The notes beneath the pieces were generated by a model, which did not search any database, was not told the origin of the DNA, and saw nothing but the letters and a program-made list of their open reading frames with translations. From contig OW818699.1 of NCBI GenBank assembly GCA_942493385.1, positions 2,604,001 through 2,668,000 on the forward strand: a stretch of 64,000 nt of DNA. Reading direction: 5' to 3'. Source of the DNA: UBA8389 sp942493385. GTDB lineage: Bacteria; Bacteroidota; Bacteroidia; Bacteroidales; UBA1402. Below are positions 17,060 to 26,881 of this stretch, one piece after another. Position numbers and translations under genes: made by a program. Numbering within the stretch: position 1 is the first letter of the stretch; each line of letters opens with the position of its first letter.

Positions 17060-20000
17060 TTGAAAAAAACCGGAATAATCGTATCGCTTGTCTTGCTGAC
17101 CATACTGGGCAGTTTGGCAATCGTGTTGAATACCAATTGGTTTCAACAAAAACTGACCGATACGGTCATCCGCGATTTCGAACGTAGGACGGGTGCAACA
17201 CTTTCCATCCATGATGTTCGTTTCAACCTGCTTAGTGGCCTGAAATTGAATGTCATTCACCTGAAAGATCGTCAAAACAGACCTATTCTAAGTGCAGAAC
17301 GGGTTGATGCCACCATCCAGTTGTTACCTTTGTTAAGACAAGAAATCCGTTTTAACAGCCTTCGACTGGTTCGGGCCAACCTTTACCTATCGAAAAAAAC
17401 GACCGATTCCCCACTAAACATTCAGTTCATTCTGGATGCCTACAAAATAAAAAAACGACTAAGGAAAAACTGGGACTTGGCTTTCAACACCATCATTTTA
17501 AGGAACTGCAAGGTTCATTATGATATAACGACATTACCAGTAAGAGAGGGTACATTCGACCCAAATCACCTGGATCTACAGGAGCTTTCAGCCAAAATGG
17601 CTTTTAAGGCAACCTCTGGAATACGGTATAAGTTTTCGGTCAGCAAATTGGAAGCCCGTGAAAAATGCGGACTCCGCATTGATCAGTTGAAGTTGGATGG
17701 CCTTTTTACGGAGAAATCGATGAAACTAACCAATTTCAGCTTGACATCTGGGAAATCCAACCTTAAGGTCCAGGGACTTGAAGCCCAGTTCAAAAGCACA
17801 AAAGACCTTGCACACTTGATGGATTCGGTCCAGTTTCGTCCAGTAATCATTCACTTGTTCGTAATTCCCTCCGAGTTCGGCTTTTTATCCGAGTCAATTT
17901 CAAAATTCAGCAAACCCATCAAGGTGGACGTCTGTCTGGAAGGAAAACTTTCGGGATTGATATGTAGAGATCTAAACCTTGACGTAAGCAACATGCTGAC
18001 TATCAATGGTATATTTATTGCTAAGGATCTATTTAATTGGAAAAGCTTCCAATTGAACGGTGATGTTAGAAACTTTAACGTTAGTCCTGCTGGAATTGAT
18101 TTTCTCACGACTACGTTTTCGGACACAAAATTAGATCTGAGCATTCTAAAAAAGCTGGGATCGGTCAACTACCAAGGAAAATTCAAGGTCGGTGCTCAAA
18201 AAGCCCTGCTCACCGGATTATTCCAAACCATCATTGGTGATCTTCAAACCGATGTCCAATTATTTAAAAGAGATCAAAACCTTCGATACGAAGGTCGTTT
18301 GATCAGCAAATCCCTCCGACTGGGAGAATTATTACCAGAAAAGTCGTTAATCGGCGAAACAGGGTTTAATTTCAGTATGAAGGGTTCTTTTAATGCGAAT
18401 ACAGGCATGGAGGGTTTTGTGGACGGCTTGGCTACCCATCTGGTCTATAAAGGTTATGACTTTCAAAATCTAGTTGTCAAAGGTCATTTTAACCGATCTG
18501 GTTTTGAAGGGAATGCAGCCTTGGGGGATGCAAACGGGAAACTAAACTTCAGCGGACTCGTCAATCTGACCAAAGAAATGCCCGTATACCGATTTGATCT
18601 TTTTGCTGAGGGTTTCAACCCATTTGCCTTTGGATTGCTTGGTTATCAGAGTAATGCCAGTTTTTCTTTTCACATGCATTCGGATATGACTGGGCACAAC
18701 TTGGATGATTTGACCGGAGATATTACGGTGGACAGCTTGAATCTACACAGCAAAAATGAAAGATTCTTTCTCCGAAAAATGAAACTGGACGTTGCCAGAA
18801 CAGTTGGAAACCAGCGTATAACGGTGACCTCCCCGATTCTGAATGCTGAATTGTGGGGAAATTTCCAGTTGAGTGGTCTTTCCGATGGTTTTAAAGGTTT
18901 GCTTAACAGATTCTTACCATCCCTTGTCTCAACGAACTTCACGATGCCTAAAGGCAGCAGTTACGATTTCCATGGAACTTTGGAACCTTGTCCAGAATTG
19001 CTTTCAATCCTGAAAATGCCATTCAATTTAATTGAAAAGGTAGAAGCACAAGGTTTTTACAATGAATCTACGGGGAAATTCCGTTTTACGGGGACAGCAC
19101 CCAATCTGACGTATGGAAAAACATTGGTGAAAGAGGCCGGTTTTTTGCTGGAAAACCCACAGAAAGAAGCTAAATTTCTAGCATTCGCTCAATTTGGACC
19201 GGAGGAAACATCTTTCAAAATGAATCTGGACGTACGAGGTCTCAACGACTTTGCAAGTTTCAAGTTTAATTTGAGCAATGTAGGATTACAGACCTACAGT
19301 GGTAATATTCAAGGAGATGTGCAGTTTTCAAGGGCATCCGATGGAAATTTAAATCTGGACGGCAACCTCAAAAAATCAAGCATCATCGTAAATGATTCAC
19401 TTTGGCAAATTAATCCTACCAACCTTAAATGGGAAAACAAGTCTTTATATGTATCCGATTTTCAGTTGACCCATGCCGATCAGTTCGTTAAGCTTCAAGG
19501 GATTGCATCGGATCGGGCAAGCGATACGTTATATATTTCCTTGAATTCATTCAGTCTTGACAATGTGTTTGACCTTTTTCCAAAAAACAACGGTGGAGCC
19601 ATTATGTTGGGTGGTCTGGTAAGCGGCGAAGCAAAGTGCTCAGGCATAATGAGCGTAGTCAGCCTGGTTGCTGACCTTAAAGTGCATCAATTCACACTGA
19701 ATAAGGTACTTATTGGGAACTTAACGGCTAAATCCATGTGGGACACCAATAAAAAGGCGTTGGTTTTGGATGCGTTTGTCAGAAGTGATTCTTCATCCTC
19801 AGAACCTGGAAGATTGGTAGCACAGGGTAAAGGTTATTATTACCCAACCATCGATTCCATGAATCTTTCGTTGGATGGTGAACGCTTGCCCATTTCTTTT
19901 TTGGAGCCCTATCTTGGCACTATTTTAAACCGTATGGAAGGTACTGCTAGCGGAAATGTACTCATTAAGGGCCACATGAAGCAACTTGAATTGTATACCA

Positions 20001-21556
20001 AGGCCTTTATTGAAGATGGGTCATTTGGAATTGAAATGCTCAATACCAGGTACACGTTTTCCGATACCATCTGGCTAACTCCAAAACTGGTGTATTTCAG
20101 AAACGTGCGCATTCGAGATAAAGAAGGGAACAGTGGTATCGCAAACGGCATCATACACCACAACAATTTCAAAGATTCTCAAACGTCGATCGAGATTTCA
20201 GGAAGCAATATTTTGGCGATGGACATTCCGCCCAATCGAAGTGCCTATTTTTATGGAAAAGCTTACGGAACTGGAACTGTTTCCATCAATGGCCCTCAGA
20301 ATGACATTGTCATCGATGTGAATCTCAAATCGGAAGACAGGACCAATGTGACCATTTCTTTCTTGGACGATACAGAAGTGACCGAGGCTGGTTTCATACA
20401 ATTCGTTCAGAAAAAGAAAGTCAACGAATACGAAGAAGAATCGCTTTTCAAGAAAAAAAAGCTGACTGCTCCTGTTATTAACACACCCAGCAATGTGACT
20501 GTAAACCTTTATTTGGAGGCTACTCCAAATGCAGATCTTACGTTGATCACAGACCCGAATACCGGTGACGACATCAAGGCCAAGGGTAGTGGAGCCTTGC
20601 GTTGTGTCATTGACAAATCGGACGATATAAGTTTATATGGTCGATACAACATTTTATCAGGAAAATACAAATTCATCTATCAGAACATTTTACGTAGGGA
20701 CTTTAACATTCAGGACGGTGGCAGCATCACTTTTGCCGGAAATCCTTTTGAAGCACAAGTTGATATCACTGCCAATTACACCGTGAATGCGCAATTGACC
20801 GATTTACTCCCTTCTGAAATCCTATCTTCTCTGAGTCTTAACCGAAGCAACATACCTGTAAACTGCGTTCTGAAACTCGATGGTGAATTGCAACGTCCAG
20901 GTATCAATTTGGGTCTTGCCTACCCTTCTGCCGATGATGAATTGAAACGTCAGATCAGTAATGTCATCAATACGGAAGACATGGTGAACCAACAGTTGGT
21001 TTTCCTAATGTTGTTCGGGCGTTTCAGCACTCCTACCTATTCCACCGCCCAGGCATCAACGTCCAACAATATGTCAGCGGTTTGGAATACGGGGATTTCC
21101 ACCCTATCCTCTCAATTGAACAAGATGGTGAACGGTATATTGGGAAACAACAACATGAATTTCAATATTAATTACAAGAATTCTGCCTATGATGGCACTA
21201 CTGCAGGTGAATTGGGCGTGATGATGAGTGGGAGTTTCTTTAATAACCGCCTCTCCATCAACAGTAATGTTGGTTCCAGGGAAAATCTGGCAGCTGGTGG
21301 TGGTAATCAGTTCATCGGCGAATTCGACGGAAATTTGAAATTCAAGAATTCTGAAAAGTGGAGTTGGAAGTTTTTCAACCGTGCCAATGACAACCGTTAC
21401 TTCAAGTCAGCATTGAATACACAAGGTGTTGGTATCTTGTACAAAGAGGATTTCAATACGTTGGGGGATTTATTCAATACTCCGGCAGTAGGTGAAAAAA
21501 AAGCGGCCGATTCCAAAAAACCAGCCGCTAAGAAAAAAGTCAAAAAGACTCAATAA
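17060..21556 (+). CDS. TamB-like (AsmA/DUF490) translocation and assembly module protein
   Basis: A protein of 1498 residues from the TTG at 17060. This start is chosen because it lies about 45 bases after the predicted transcription start and opens MKKTGIIVSLVLLTILGSLA, a proper inner-membrane anchor. The frame itself is open from 16979, but that codon is the -33 promoter element. The body is a long repetitive beta-strand (AsmA-like/beta-taco) periplasmic bridge. The last 350 residues are the DUF490/TamB C-terminal domain (NILSGKYKFIYQNILRRDFNIQ..., then VFLMLFGRFS). Family members move lipids or outer-membrane proteins between membranes. A Lys-rich tail (residues about 1480-1498) is unusual. 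The end overlaps convergent proS by 7 bases. Confidence 0.85.
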   Translation: MKKTGIIVSLVLLTILGSLAIVLNTNWFQQKLTDTVIRDFERRTGATLSIHDVRFNLLSGLKLNVIHLKDRQNRPILSAERVDATIQLLPLLRQEIRFNSLRLVRANLYLSKKTTDSPLNIQFILDAYKIKKRLRKNWDLAFNTIILRNCKVHYDITTLPVREGTFDPNHLDLQELSAKMAFKATSGIRYKFSVSKLEAREKCGLRIDQLKLDGLFTEKSMKLTNFSLTSGKSNLKVQGLEAQFKSTKDLAHLMDSVQFRPVIIHLFVIPSEFGFLSESISKFSKPIKVDVCLEGKLSGLICRDLNLDVSNMLTINGIFIAKDLFNWKSFQLNGDVRNFNVSPAGIDFLTTTFSDTKLDLSILKKLGSVNYQGKFKVGAQKALLTGLFQTIIGDLQTDVQLFKRDQNLRYEGRLISKSLRLGELLPEKSLIGETGFNFSMKGSFNANTGMEGFVDGLATHLVYKGYDFQNLVVKGHFNRSGFEGNAALGDANGKLNFSGLVNLTKEMPVYRFDLFAEGFNPFAFGLLGYQSNASFSFHMHSDMTGHNLDDLTGDITVDSLNLHSKNERFFLRKMKLDVARTVGNQRITVTSPILNAELWGNFQLSGLSDGFKGLLNRFLPSLVSTNFTMPKGSSYDFHGTLEPCPELLSILKMPFNLIEKVEAQGFYNESTGKFRFTGTAPNLTYGKTLVKEAGFLLENPQKEAKFLAFAQFGPEETSFKMNLDVRGLNDFASFKFNLSNVGLQTYSGNIQGDVQFSRASDGNLNLDGNLKKSSIIVNDSLWQINPTNLKWENKSLYVSDFQLTHADQFVKLQGIASDRASDTLYISLNSFSLDNVFDLFPKNNGGAIMLGGLVSGEAKCSGIMSVVSLVADLKVHQFTLNKVLIGNLTAKSMWDTNKKALVLDAFVRSDSSSSEPGRLVAQGKGYYYPTIDSMNLSLDGERLPISFLEPYLGTILNRMEGTASGNVLIKGHMKQLELYTKAFIEDGSFGIEMLNTRYTFSDTIWLTPKLVYFRNVRIRDKEGNSGIANGIIHHNNFKDSQTSIEISGSNILAMDIPPNRSAYFYGKAYGTGTVSINGPQNDIVIDVNLKSEDRTNVTISFLDDTEVTEAGFIQFVQKKKVNEYEEESLFKKKKLTAPVINTPSNVTVNLYLEATPNADLTLITDPNTGDDIKAKGSGALRCVIDKSDDISLYGRYNILSGKYKFIYQNILRRDFNIQDGGSITFAGNPFEAQVDITANYTVNAQLTDLLPSEILSSLSLNRSNIPVNCVLKLDGELQRPGINLGLAYPSADDELKRQISNVINTEDMVNQQLVFLMLFGRFSTPTYSTAQASTSNNMSAVWNTGISTLSSQLNKMVNGILGNNNMNFNINYKNSAYDGTTAGELGVMMSGSFFNNRLSINSNVGSRENLAAGGGNQFIGEFDGNLKFKNSEKWSWKFFNRANDNRYFKSALNTQGVGILYKEDFNTLGDLFNTPAVGEKKAADSKKPAAKKKVKKTQ

Positions 21557-23031
21557 GCTCTAGCAAAAATCACCCTGCTCAAGGACGGTTTGCCTGTAAC
21601 CATGCATACGCCTGGAGTCTTGTCACCTTCCAAAGGAATGCATCGTATGGTGGCCTTAGTTTCGTTTTTGATCTGCTCTTCCGTTTCTGCCGTTCCGTCC
21701 CAATGACACATTAGGAATCCGCCCTTTTCAATTTCAACCTTGAATTCATCGTAGCTGTTTACCTCACGGGTATTTGCCGTGCGGAAGTCAAAGGCTTTCT
21801 GGTAAATGTTCTCTTGGATTTGGTCCAATAATTGTTTGATGTACAATTCAATGCCATCTAAAGACATGGTTTCTTTGGTCAGTGTATCGCGACGTGCCAC
21901 TTCGACTGTATTGTTTTCCAAGTCACGGGCTCCAAGTGCCAAACGTACTGGAACACCTTTTAGTTCGTATTCGGCAAATTTCCATCCTGGTTTCTTATTG
22001 TCGGAGTTATCGTACTTGACGCTAACTCCCAAAGCCTTGAGACGAACCACCATTTGAGCAACTTTCTCATCGATGGTCTTTAATTGTTCTTCACTTTTGT
22101 AGATGGGCACGATGACAACCTGGTAAGGAGCCAATGCTGGAGGCAATACGAGCCCATTGTCATCCGAATGTGCCATGACAAGCGCACCCATCAGGCGCGT
22201 CGAAACACCCCAAGAGGTGGCCCATACGTATTCCTGTTTGTTTTCTTTGCTTACAAAAGTCACGTCAAATGCTTTTGCAAAGTTCTGTCCTAAAAAATGA
22301 GTCGTTCCAGATTGCAATGCTTTACCGTCCTGCATCAAAGCTTCAATGGTGTAGGTGTCGAGTGCGCCTGCAAAACGTTCGCTGGGTGACTTTAATCCTT
22401 TGACTACGGGCATAGCCATGTACTTTTCGGCGAAAGTAGCATAAACGTTAATCATCAGGTTGGCTTCTGCAACCGCTTCTTCCTCGGTGGCATGTGCGGT
22501 GTGGCCTTCCTGCCAAAGGAACTCGGCGGTGCGAAGGAACAATCGAGTGCGCATTTCCCAGCGAACTACATTTGCCCATTGATTAATAAGAAGGGGCAGG
22601 TCGCGGTAGGATTGAATCCAGTTTTTATAGGTACTCCAGATGATGGTTTCCGAGGTGGGGCGAACGATCAGTTCTTCTTCCAGTTTGGCTGTTGGGTCAA
22701 CGATCAAACCTTTTCCATTAGGATCATTCATGAGGCGATGGTGCGTTACAACGGCACATTCCTTGGCAAATCCTTCAACGTGTTCAGCTTCCTTGCTTAA
22801 AAAAGATTTCGGGATGAAAAGGGGGAAATAGGCGTTAACATGGCCAGTTTCTTTGAACATGTCATCCAGTTGACGTTGCATTTTTTCCCAAATGGCGTAT
22901 CCATAAGGTTTGATGACCATGCAACCGCGGACGGCTGAATTTTCAGCCAAATCGGCCTTCATGACCAAATCCTGATACCATTGGGAATAATCGACACTTC
23001 TGGAGGTTAGTTCCTTCAATTCTTTTGCCAT
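21550..23031 (-). CDS. proS: Prolyl-tRNA synthetase (archaeal/eukaryal-like, type 3)
   Basis: A 493-residue class II aminoacyl-tRNA synthetase that charges tRNA-Pro. Motif 1 region is RGCMVIKPYGYAIWE. Motif 2 region is RWEMRTRLFLRTAEFLWQEGHTAH. Motif 3 region is near GVSTRLMGALVMAHSDDNGLVLPP. The anticodon-binding domain (QVVIVPIY...) and the zinc-type C-terminal extension ending in Tyr (SRVIFARAY) mark the short ProS without the bacterial insertion editing domain. It has its own strong promoter and converges on the TamB-like gene. Confidence 0.96.
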   Translation of the reverse strand: MAKELKELTSRSVDYSQWYQDLVMKADLAENSAVRGCMVIKPYGYAIWEKMQRQLDDMFKETGHVNAYFPLFIPKSFLSKEAEHVEGFAKECAVVTHHRLMNDPNGKGLIVDPTAKLEEELIVRPTSETIIWSTYKNWIQSYRDLPLLINQWANVVRWEMRTRLFLRTAEFLWQEGHTAHATEEEAVAEANLMINVYATFAEKYMAMPVVKGLKSPSERFAGALDTYTIEALMQDGKALQSGTTHFLGQNFAKAFDVTFVSKENKQEYVWATSWGVSTRLMGALVMAHSDDNGLVLPPALAPYQVVIVPIYKSEEQLKTIDEKVAQMVVRLKALGVSVKYDNSDNKKPGWKFAEYELKGVPVRLALGARDLENNTVEVARRDTLTKETMSLDGIELYIKQLLDQIQENIYQKAFDFRTANTREVNSYDEFKVEIEKGGFLMCHWDGTAETEEQIKNETKATIRCIPLEGDKTPGVCMVTGKPSLSRVIFARAY

Positions 23032-23068
23032 TTCGTTGAGCTGTTAAATAAAGAGTTAAAATTCGGTA

Positions 23069-23098
23069 CAAATTTAACAAGAATTGCTTGGATAGCAA
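23069..23098 (-). promoter_or_regulatory. proS promoter
   Basis: The minus strand has TTG (complement of 23096-23098), 19 bases, then TAAATTTG (complement of 23069-23076), 37 bases ahead of the start codon. Confidence 0.75.
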
Positions 23099-23202
23099 GG
23101 GGAATTTGCTAAATTCGCCTAACCAATAAGGTTATCAATGACGGACAACCAGCCAGAAATCCGGCATTTATAAACAAACTTTTACAAACCAAAATCTGAT
23201 CC

Positions 23203-24153
23203 ATGTACGAATCATTACTGGCTTTGGACCAAGTCAAAATCAATTTTTCTGCCACCGGTTCTCATGTTCTCAATATTCTTTTAGCTTTCATCATGTTCGG
23301 TGTGGCACTGGACATCCGCCCAAAAGAGTTCACCCATATTTTTAAGAAACCCAAAGCATTGATAGGTGGGTTGTTAGCACAAATGATTTTTTTGCCGGCA
23401 ATAACATTCTGCATTGTCTTGCTGTTTTACAAATGGCTCTCTCCGACTGTAGCCATGGGGATGATTCTTGTTGCCGCTTGTCCTGGAGGCAACATTTCGA
23501 ATTTCATCTGCAACTGGGCTAAAGGCAAGGTGGAACTATCCGTTTCTTTAACAGCCATGACAACAGCGTTGGCCATTATCACCACACCGTTGAATTTCGC
23601 TTTTTGGGGTGATTTGTACATACGCTACTTGTCCAAACATGCAGGGCATTTGTTGCAACCCATTGTCATTGATCCTTGGCAGATGTTTCAGACTGTTTTC
23701 ATTTTGCTTGGAATTCCATTGATTTTGGGAATGCTTAGCGCCAAATTTCTTCCGGTACTTTCAAAAAAAGTGGCCCCTTGGTTCCAGCGTTTCTCCATTG
23801 TTTTATTCTTGGCCATGATCGTATTGGCCTTTGCCAACAATTTTGACATCTTTATCCAATACATCTTCTTCATTTTTATCATCGTGTTGTTCCACAATGC
23901 ATCGGCATTTCTGACTGGATACGCTACCGCTACGGCATTTGGAGTAACCAAAAAGGAACGTAGGGCCATGAGTATTGAAGTGGGTATTCAAAACAGTGGC
24001 CTAGGTTTGGCTTTGTTGCTGAACCCGAAAATATTTCCACCCGAAATGGCCATTGGAGGCATGTTGTTGGTAACTGCTTGGTGGGGCATCTGGCACATAA
24101 TTGCCGGATTGTCATTGGGCACCTACTGGCATCGCAGACCTCTAAACGACTGA
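23203..24153 (+). CDS. Bile acid:sodium symporter (BASS) family transporter
   Basis: A 316-residue inner-membrane protein with nine to ten hydrophobic helices. Family signatures are LAFIMFGVALDIRPKEF near residues 28-44, AACPGGNISNFICNWAKG near 88-105 and EVGIQNSGLGLALLL near 259-273, the crossover helix motifs that form the sodium sites. Members carry bile acids, pantoate, pyruvate or other organic anions. The substrate cannot be read here. The downstream acyltransferase starts 2 bases after its stop, suggesting co-transcription. Confidence 0.9.
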   Translation: MYESLLALDQVKINFSATGSHVLNILLAFIMFGVALDIRPKEFTHIFKKPKALIGGLLAQMIFLPAITFCIVLLFYKWLSPTVAMGMILVAACPGGNISNFICNWAKGKVELSVSLTAMTTALAIITTPLNFAFWGDLYIRYLSKHAGHLLQPIVIDPWQMFQTVFILLGIPLILGMLSAKFLPVLSKKVAPWFQRFSIVLFLAMIVLAFANNFDIFIQYIFFIFIIVLFHNASAFLTGYATATAFGVTKKERRAMSIEVGIQNSGLGLALLLNPKIFPPEMAIGGMLLVTAWWGIWHIIAGLSLGTYWHRRPLND

Positions 24154-24155
24154 TT

Positions 24156-25505
24156 ATGAGTAATAAAATTCAGGATAAAAGTTTTGGTTATGAATTTGTG
24201 AAGAGTCTTGTACACTTTCTATACCCAAAATTTTTCAGACAGACGGAGATTCGTGGTTTAGAGAATGTACCCGAAAATGAGCCACTTATCTTTGCCGGCA
24301 ATCATCAAAACGGTGTGATGGATCCTGTGGCCATCATTCTTTACCAAAAGGCGCCCATCGTCTACATGGGCAGGGCCGATATTTTTAAAAGTCCACTGAA
24401 CAGGGTGTTGCTTCGCTTTATCAAGGTCACTCCCGTTTATCGAATCCGTGATGGTTTCGAAAATTTGACCAAGAATGACCAACAAATTAAAGAGGCGATT
24501 GATGTACTGCTTGATTGCAAGCGATTGGGGGTAATGCCCGAAGGAAATCACGGGGAGCATCACAAACTTCGTCCACTGGTAAAAGGCTTGTTTCGAATTG
24601 GTTATCAAGCTGAAATATTGTTGGAGAACAAAGCCCACGTAAAAATTATTCCTGTAGGCATTGATTACAATTTTTACCAGCATTCGGGTTCTGATATGGT
24701 AATTACGTATGGCAAACCGATTGAAATTAAAGACTTTCTACCGGTTTATCTTGAAAATCCAGCGGTTGGCCTCAATACGCTCCGTACGGAACTTGCCTCT
24801 GCCCTATCCGGTCTGATGCTCGATATTCGAAGTCAGGATTACGATCGAACCTATCGCTTGTGTTGTTACGGAGCTTACACTTTCCTCGATTTTCAAGTTG
24901 ATAATGGTATTGGAACCAATGCATTGACCATTGCAGGTTTGCGTTTTGATGCTCATGTTTCATTGGCCAAACTGTTTGACAAATTGGAAACTGAAAATCC
25001 TGAAATGATGCAAGAACTGGATGGATTGACGCTTAAATTGAACCAATTACCAGGTTATCCAGCAGAAATAACGGAGTGGATGGAAGAGAGTCCAACACAG
25101 ACCAATCATGCCCTGCTGGGGCTGATCGCACTGATTCTTACCCCTGGATTGGCGTTAAACCTTCCAGCCTGGGCACTAATTCGATTGATTGTCAGCAAGG
25201 TAGAAGATATACAGATGCACAGCACCTTCGCATTCACCTTAGGTATTGTATTCAACTTCTTGGTCTATTTGGCCGTGACACTATTGATAGGGAACCTACT
25301 TGATGCATCTCCACTTCAGTTTCTAATCCTTATCTTTTTTATAGGATCATTGGGCATAATCAGTGAAAAGGGTCGACAATTCCTAAGAATTCCTTGGAGG
25401 AAATTCAGGTATTCCTTCGGCAAGAGAAAAGCCTTTATTAAAGCATGCAAAGCGGACTATCAGCTTCTGAAAAGTAAGATCAAGACTTTGATTGGTAGCG
25501 TCTAG
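24156..25505 (+). CDS. PlsC-like glycerolipid acyltransferase with C-terminal membrane segments
   Basis: A 449-residue protein. The start ATG at 24156 is preferred over the longer frame from 24078 because it follows the symporter stop by 2 bases and opens MSNKIQDKSFG, whereas the extra 26 residues are symporter codons in another frame. The acyltransferase block 1 reads AGNHQNGVMDP, an H-x5-D spacing as in Gat1/Gpt2-like GPATs rather than the common H-x4-D. Block 3 reads VMPEGNHGEHHKL. The last 110 residues hold two or three hydrophobic helices. It probably acylates glycerol-3-phosphate or a lysolipid, and the exact reaction is uncertain. The end overlaps the convergent methyltransferase by 4 bases. 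Confidence 0.82.
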   Translation: MSNKIQDKSFGYEFVKSLVHFLYPKFFRQTEIRGLENVPENEPLIFAGNHQNGVMDPVAIILYQKAPIVYMGRADIFKSPLNRVLLRFIKVTPVYRIRDGFENLTKNDQQIKEAIDVLLDCKRLGVMPEGNHGEHHKLRPLVKGLFRIGYQAEILLENKAHVKIIPVGIDYNFYQHSGSDMVITYGKPIEIKDFLPVYLENPAVGLNTLRTELASALSGLMLDIRSQDYDRTYRLCCYGAYTFLDFQVDNGIGTNALTIAGLRFDAHVSLAKLFDKLETENPEMMQELDGLTLKLNQLPGYPAEITEWMEESPTQTNHALLGLIALILTPGLALNLPAWALIRLIVSKVEDIQMHSTFAFTLGIVFNFLVYLAVTLLIGNLLDASPLQFLILIFFIGSLGIISEKGRQFLRIPWRKFRYSFGKRKAFIKACKADYQLLKSKIKTLIGSV

Positions 25506-26275
25506 CTTTTTAACGGTTTCTGGAAGCAAAATACAAAATAAACCATATCGCCACTTTCTATATGCTTGTAGGTAGGTGAACCCTGACTTCCGGCGAAATC
25601 ATAAATGTATTTCTGCAGGAAAAATGGTACGAATCTCTTAACCAGTTCAACCCTGCGTGCAGAGTCGATTTCGAGCGCAAGTTTGACTTGTTCATTGATG
25701 AATTGCTCATCAAATTTGATGTAATCGTATTTTGCCAACTGGTGTGTTAAAACAGGCATGTCTGTTTTTGAGCGGAAATCGGTATATAAGAAATGGCCGC
25801 CGGGTTTCAATGCACTGTAAACACTATCAAGAAAATGCTCCATTTTTGGATAGCGATGCGAAGATTCAACATTGAAGATGATATCCACACTTTCATTTTC
25901 CAAGTCAAGATTTTGAGCATCGCCTTGCTTGAAACTAAGCCCTTTGAGGTTGTACTGCTTATTGCCAAATTTAGCGGCTTTTGAATCCAGGTCGATTCCA
26001 ATTGCCGTGGCAGGTTTGAACCTTTTTGTAATGTAAGCAAGACCTCCACCTCGGCCTGAACCGACTTCAACAATATCTTTATCTTTGATTTCGACCATTT
26101 TAGCTAGCCGATGATACAATTGGATGGAATATCTGTTTACTTCATCGTTGGTATGTAGTTCAATGGATTCTTCAATATCATGGTATCCGTAATTCATGAA
26201 TAAAATTTCCTTTTTCTTGTCAACCGTATTGATGTACCAATACAAAAGTTTGAACAAGACAGATGGAACAGCCAT
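25502..26275 (-). CDS. Class I SAM-dependent methyltransferase
   Basis: A 257-residue methyltransferase. Motif I is VEVGSGRGGGLAY near residues 68-80. The acidic end of strand 2 is AIGIDLD, motif II/post II is QGDAQNLDLENESVD, and ESSHRYP and LKPGGHFLYTD are the later core strands. The overall layout resembles the phthiotriol/phenolphthiotriol dimycocerosate methyltransferase group and other sterol/lipid methyltransferases, but the acceptor is unknown. An N-terminal hydrophobic helix (VLFKLLYWYIN) may associate with the membrane. It overlaps the convergent PlsC-like gene by 4 bases. Confidence 0.85.
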   Translation of the reverse strand: MAVPSVLFKLLYWYINTVDKKKEILFMNYGYHDIEESIELHTNDEVNRYSIQLYHRLAKMVEIKDKDIVEVGSGRGGGLAYITKRFKPATAIGIDLDSKAAKFGNKQYNLKGLSFKQGDAQNLDLENESVDIIFNVESSHRYPKMEHFLDSVYSALKPGGHFLYTDFRSKTDMPVLTHQLAKYDYIKFDEQFINEQVKLALEIDSARRVELVKRFVPFFLQKYIYDFAGSQGSPTYKHIESGDMVYFVFCFQKPLKS

Positions 26276-26349
26276 AGTAATAAATTTAGGTATTTAACTC
26301 TTATTAATATCTCTAAGTAAAGATAGGGACTTTTTTTAAAATTTAGAAT

Positions 26350-26388
26350 AAAAAAAACGCCAACTGCTCTTAAAAGCTTGTCAGCGTT
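26350..26388 (-). terminator. Terminator of the tRNA cluster
   Basis: A 9-bp stem with two wobble pairs (26380-26388 with 26356-26364) is followed on the minus strand by a T-run of about six beyond the stem (complement of the A's from 26350). It lies just past tRNA-Leu(CAG). Confidence 0.8.
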
Positions 26389-26396
26389 TGGATTTG

Positions 26397-26480
26397 TGCC
26401 CAGAACAAGACTCGAACTTGCACAACCTTACGGTCACTAGTCCCTGAAACTAGCGTGTCTACCGATTTCACCATCTGGGC
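26397..26480 (-). tRNA. tRNA-Leu (anticodon CAG)
   Basis: An 84-base class II tRNA. The acceptor GCCCAGA pairs with TCTGGGC, the discriminator is A, the T-loop is TTCGAGT and the anticodon loop is TTCAGGG. The long variable arm is present. CCA is not encoded. Confidence 0.95.
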
Positions 26481-26511
26481 AATAAGTAAGGGTTTTCAAA
26501 TACAAAAGTAG

Positions 26512-26595
26512 TGCTCAGGATGAGACTCGAACTCACACGGGCTATCGCCCACCACCCCCTCAAAGTGGCGTGTATACCAATTTCACCACCTGAGC
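26512..26595 (-). tRNA. tRNA-Leu (anticodon GAG)
   Basis: An 84-base class II tRNA. The acceptor GCTCAGG pairs with CCTGAGC, the anticodon loop is TTGAGGG and the variable arm GGGCGATAGCCC is a clean hairpin. CCA is not encoded. It lies 31 bases upstream of tRNA-Leu(CAG). Confidence 0.95.
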
Positions 26596-26612
26596 AAATC
26601 TTTTTTTATACT

Positions 26613-26634
26613 AAAAGAGCGACCTCCGTCGCTC
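26613..26634 (-). terminator. Hairpin between tRNA-Gly and tRNA-Leu(GAG)
   Basis: A perfect 7-bp stem GAGCGAC/GTCGCTC with a CTCC loop (26617-26634) is followed by four T's on the minus strand. It may be a weak terminator or a processing signal inside the tRNA transcript. Confidence 0.5.
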
Positions 26635-26639
26635 GTATG

Positions 26640-26712
<73 letters not shown>

Positions 26713-26797
26713 ATTCATTATGTGTTGATACTCTAACAGCATCTCGCTAACTCTTTGCCAACATTTTGCTACCGCATGTAGCGCTCGTTTGCGGGGA

Positions 26798-26827
26798 CAA
26801 AAGTAAGGCAAATTTTGAAATTACCAA
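26798..26827 (-). promoter_or_regulatory. Promoter of the tRNA-Gly/Leu/Leu cluster
   Basis: The minus strand has TTG (complement of 26825-26827), 19 bases, then TACTTTTG (complement of 26798-26805). tRNA-Gly begins 85 bases downstream. Confidence 0.75.
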
Positions 26828-26881
26828 GCGTTTGAGCCAAATTTTTCACCAAAACGTTGATATTTTTTAAATCCTAAGCCC

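Noticed and set aside
26768..26782. Small hairpin GCTAC/GTAGC upstream of tRNA-Gly
   Set aside because: Only 5 bp with no T-run, inside the tRNA leader; too weak to call a terminator or RNA element.
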